A stretch of 5,497 nt of DNA from Deltaproteobacteria bacterium. Lineage in GTDB: Bacteria; Desulfobacterota; Desulfobulbia; Desulfobulbales; VMSU01. The stretch is from positions 1 to 5,497 of the forward strand of contig JAJYJA010000161.1 of NCBI GenBank assembly GCA_021789795.1, given 5' to 3'. The stretch's first letter is position 1. Every line of letters starts with the position of its first letter. Below, one piece after another: positions 4,385-5,497 of this stretch. Under the pieces are notes generated by a model. That model saw only the letters and a program-made list of their open reading frames with translations. It was not told where the DNA came from and made no database searches. Position numbers and translations under genes: made by a program.

Positions 4385-5497
4385 ATGGCTACCAGAAAAC
4401 TAGCATGTGAGGGCTGCACCAGTATCACCTGTTCTTCCACCCTGGAGGTCTTGCAGCAGGACATCGCCCAGGGGGTCAAGACCGCCTACCACCGGGTCGC
4501 TGACCGGGGCATGGCCGCCTGCCTGTTCGGCTCCGGCGGGGTGTGCTGCCGACACTGCAACATGGGGCCATGCCAGATCATCGACGGGGTCGAGGAGATG
4601 GTCGGGGTCTGCGGCGCCACCGCCGAGACCGTGGCCGCCCGGGGCTTCTGCCGCACCATTGCCGCCGGTTCCGCCGCCCACACCGACCACGCCCGGGAGA
4701 TGGTCAAGGGCTTCATCGCCACCGCCAAGGGTCACACCCAGCACCAGATCAAGGACGAGGTCAAGCTGAAGATGATGGCCAAGGTCTTCGGCGTCGATAC
4801 CGAAGGCAAGGACAAGAACCAGATCGCCCTGGAGGTGGGAGAGAAGGCGCTGGCCGAATTCGGCCAGCAGGACGGCCTGCTCTCCATGCTCAAACGGGCC
4901 CCGGCCAAGCGTCAGGCCCTGTGGAAGAAGCTGGGGGTCGAGCCCCGGGGCATCGACCGCGAGGTGGTGGAGATGATGCACCGCACCCACATGGGGGTGG
5001 ATCAGGAATACCACAACCTGATGCTGCAGGGCTCACGCTGCGCCCTGTCCGACGGCTGGGGTTCATCCATGATGTCCACCGAACTGACCGACATCATGTT
5101 CGGCACCCCGGTACCCATCCGGGCCATCGTCGATCTGGGGGTCTTGAAGGCCGACCAGGTCAACGTCACCGTCCACGGACATGAGCCGCTCCTGGCCGAG
5201 TCCCTGTGCCTGGCCGCCAAGGAGCCGGACATGCTTGAGCTGGCCAAGAAGGCCGGGGCCAAGGGCATCAACCTGGCCGGGGTCTGCTGCACCGGCAACG
5301 AGATCCTGATGCGGCGCGGCATCCCGGTGGCGGCGGGCTTCGTCCAGCAGGAGATGGCCATCGCCACCGGCGCCATCGAGGCCATGGTGGTGGACGTGCA
5401 GTGCATCATGCAGTCCATCGCCCAAGTCGCCAAGTCCTTCCACACCCACATCATCACCACCAACTACCGGGCCAAGATGGAGGGCGCGCTCCACATC
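4385..5497 (+). CDS. cooS: Anaerobic Ni-Fe carbon monoxide dehydrogenase, catalytic subunit (5' part, runs off the window)
   Basis: The first 371 residues of a protein that normally has about 630-670 are present. The enzyme interconverts CO and CO2 at a Ni-Fe-S C-cluster in the cytoplasm, alone or in the CODH/acetyl-CoA synthase complex (where it is called AcsA). By comparison with CooS-II of Carboxydothermus, Cys46 and Cys54 hold the D-cluster, Cys55, Cys58, Cys63 and Cys76 the B-cluster, and His266, Cys302 and Cys340 are C-cluster ligands. The remaining ligands lie beyond the edge. His99 and His102 match two residues of the proposed proton path, whereas the third is Glu105. Three extra N-terminal cysteines (Cys8, Cys11, Cys16) precede the usual clusters. 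The ATG at 4385 has AGAGGA about ten bases upstream. The preceding folD suggests a Wood-Ljungdahl role over simple CO respiration, but without the next genes an AcsA versus stand-alone CooS assignment is open. Confidence 0.95.
   Translation, partial: MATRKLACEGCTSITCSSTLEVLQQDIAQGVKTAYHRVADRGMAACLFGSGGVCCRHCNMGPCQIIDGVEEMVGVCGATAETVAARGFCRTIAAGSAAHTDHAREMVKGFIATAKGHTQHQIKDEVKLKMMAKVFGVDTEGKDKNQIALEVGEKALAEFGQQDGLLSMLKRAPAKRQALWKKLGVEPRGIDREVVEMMHRTHMGVDQEYHNLMLQGSRCALSDGWGSSMMSTELTDIMFGTPVPIRAIVDLGVLKADQVNVTVHGHEPLLAESLCLAAKEPDMLELAKKAGAKGINLAGVCCTGNEILMRRGIPVAAGFVQQEMAIATGAIEAMVVDVQCIMQSIAQVAKSFHTHIITTNYRAKMEGALHI

Noticed and set aside
4400..5494. Several minus-strand open frames opposite cooS
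   Set aside because: cooS has conserved cluster ligands throughout this stretch. The antisense products are low-complexity shadows rich in His, Gly, Leu and Asp without recognisable domains.

Overview
The window suggests a GC-rich, anaerobic bacterium of the Desulfobacterota (the former Deltaproteobacteria, sulfate- or sulfur-metabolising or metal-reducing). The main evidence is a periplasmic triheme cytochrome c7 resembling Geobacter PpcA, together with folD followed by a catalytic carbon monoxide dehydrogenase (CODH) subunit, a pairing expected in a Wood-Ljungdahl gene neighbourhood. A more precise placement (for example Desulfobulbales or Desulfuromonadales) cannot be read from one window.

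Layout. Bases 1-528 look like the edge of an integrated element. They hold a small lower-GC coiled-coil gene, joined to an upstream gene by a GTGA overlap, and an AT-rich stretch. This part ends at 529-579 in the 3' part of a tRNA-Arg(CCT) gene that has no matching 5' half, as expected for an attachment-site duplication. A strong hairpin terminator follows (589-629). A 49-base palindrome (710-758), flanked by 6-base direct repeats, sits across the 3' end of a minus-strand leucyl aminopeptidase gene (742-2244) and appears to supply its last codons.

Next on the minus strand is the triheme cytochrome gene (2615-2947), with its own intrinsic terminator (2522-2584), a candidate promoter and a leader hairpin. 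A 414-base divergent region separates it from plus-strand folD (3362-4249), which has a good sigma70-type promoter at 3214-3242 and a leader that may hide its ribosome binding site. A 135-base spacer with CCTA-type tandem repeats and pairing potential then leads into cooS (4385 to the window end, incomplete).

Function. FolD interconverts methylene-, methenyl- and formyl-tetrahydrofolate. The CODH interconverts CO2 and CO. Together they belong to the methyl and carbonyl branches of the reductive acetyl-CoA pathway, run in either direction. The cytochrome is a periplasmic electron carrier and the aminopeptidase a cytoplasmic housekeeping enzyme; both have separate transcription signals. I found no CRISPR array, no defence system and no clearly new multi-gene system. 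The most unusual signals are the tRNA remnant, the small flanked palindrome at pepA, a cytochrome with five histidines for three hemes, and the repeat-rich spacer before cooS.
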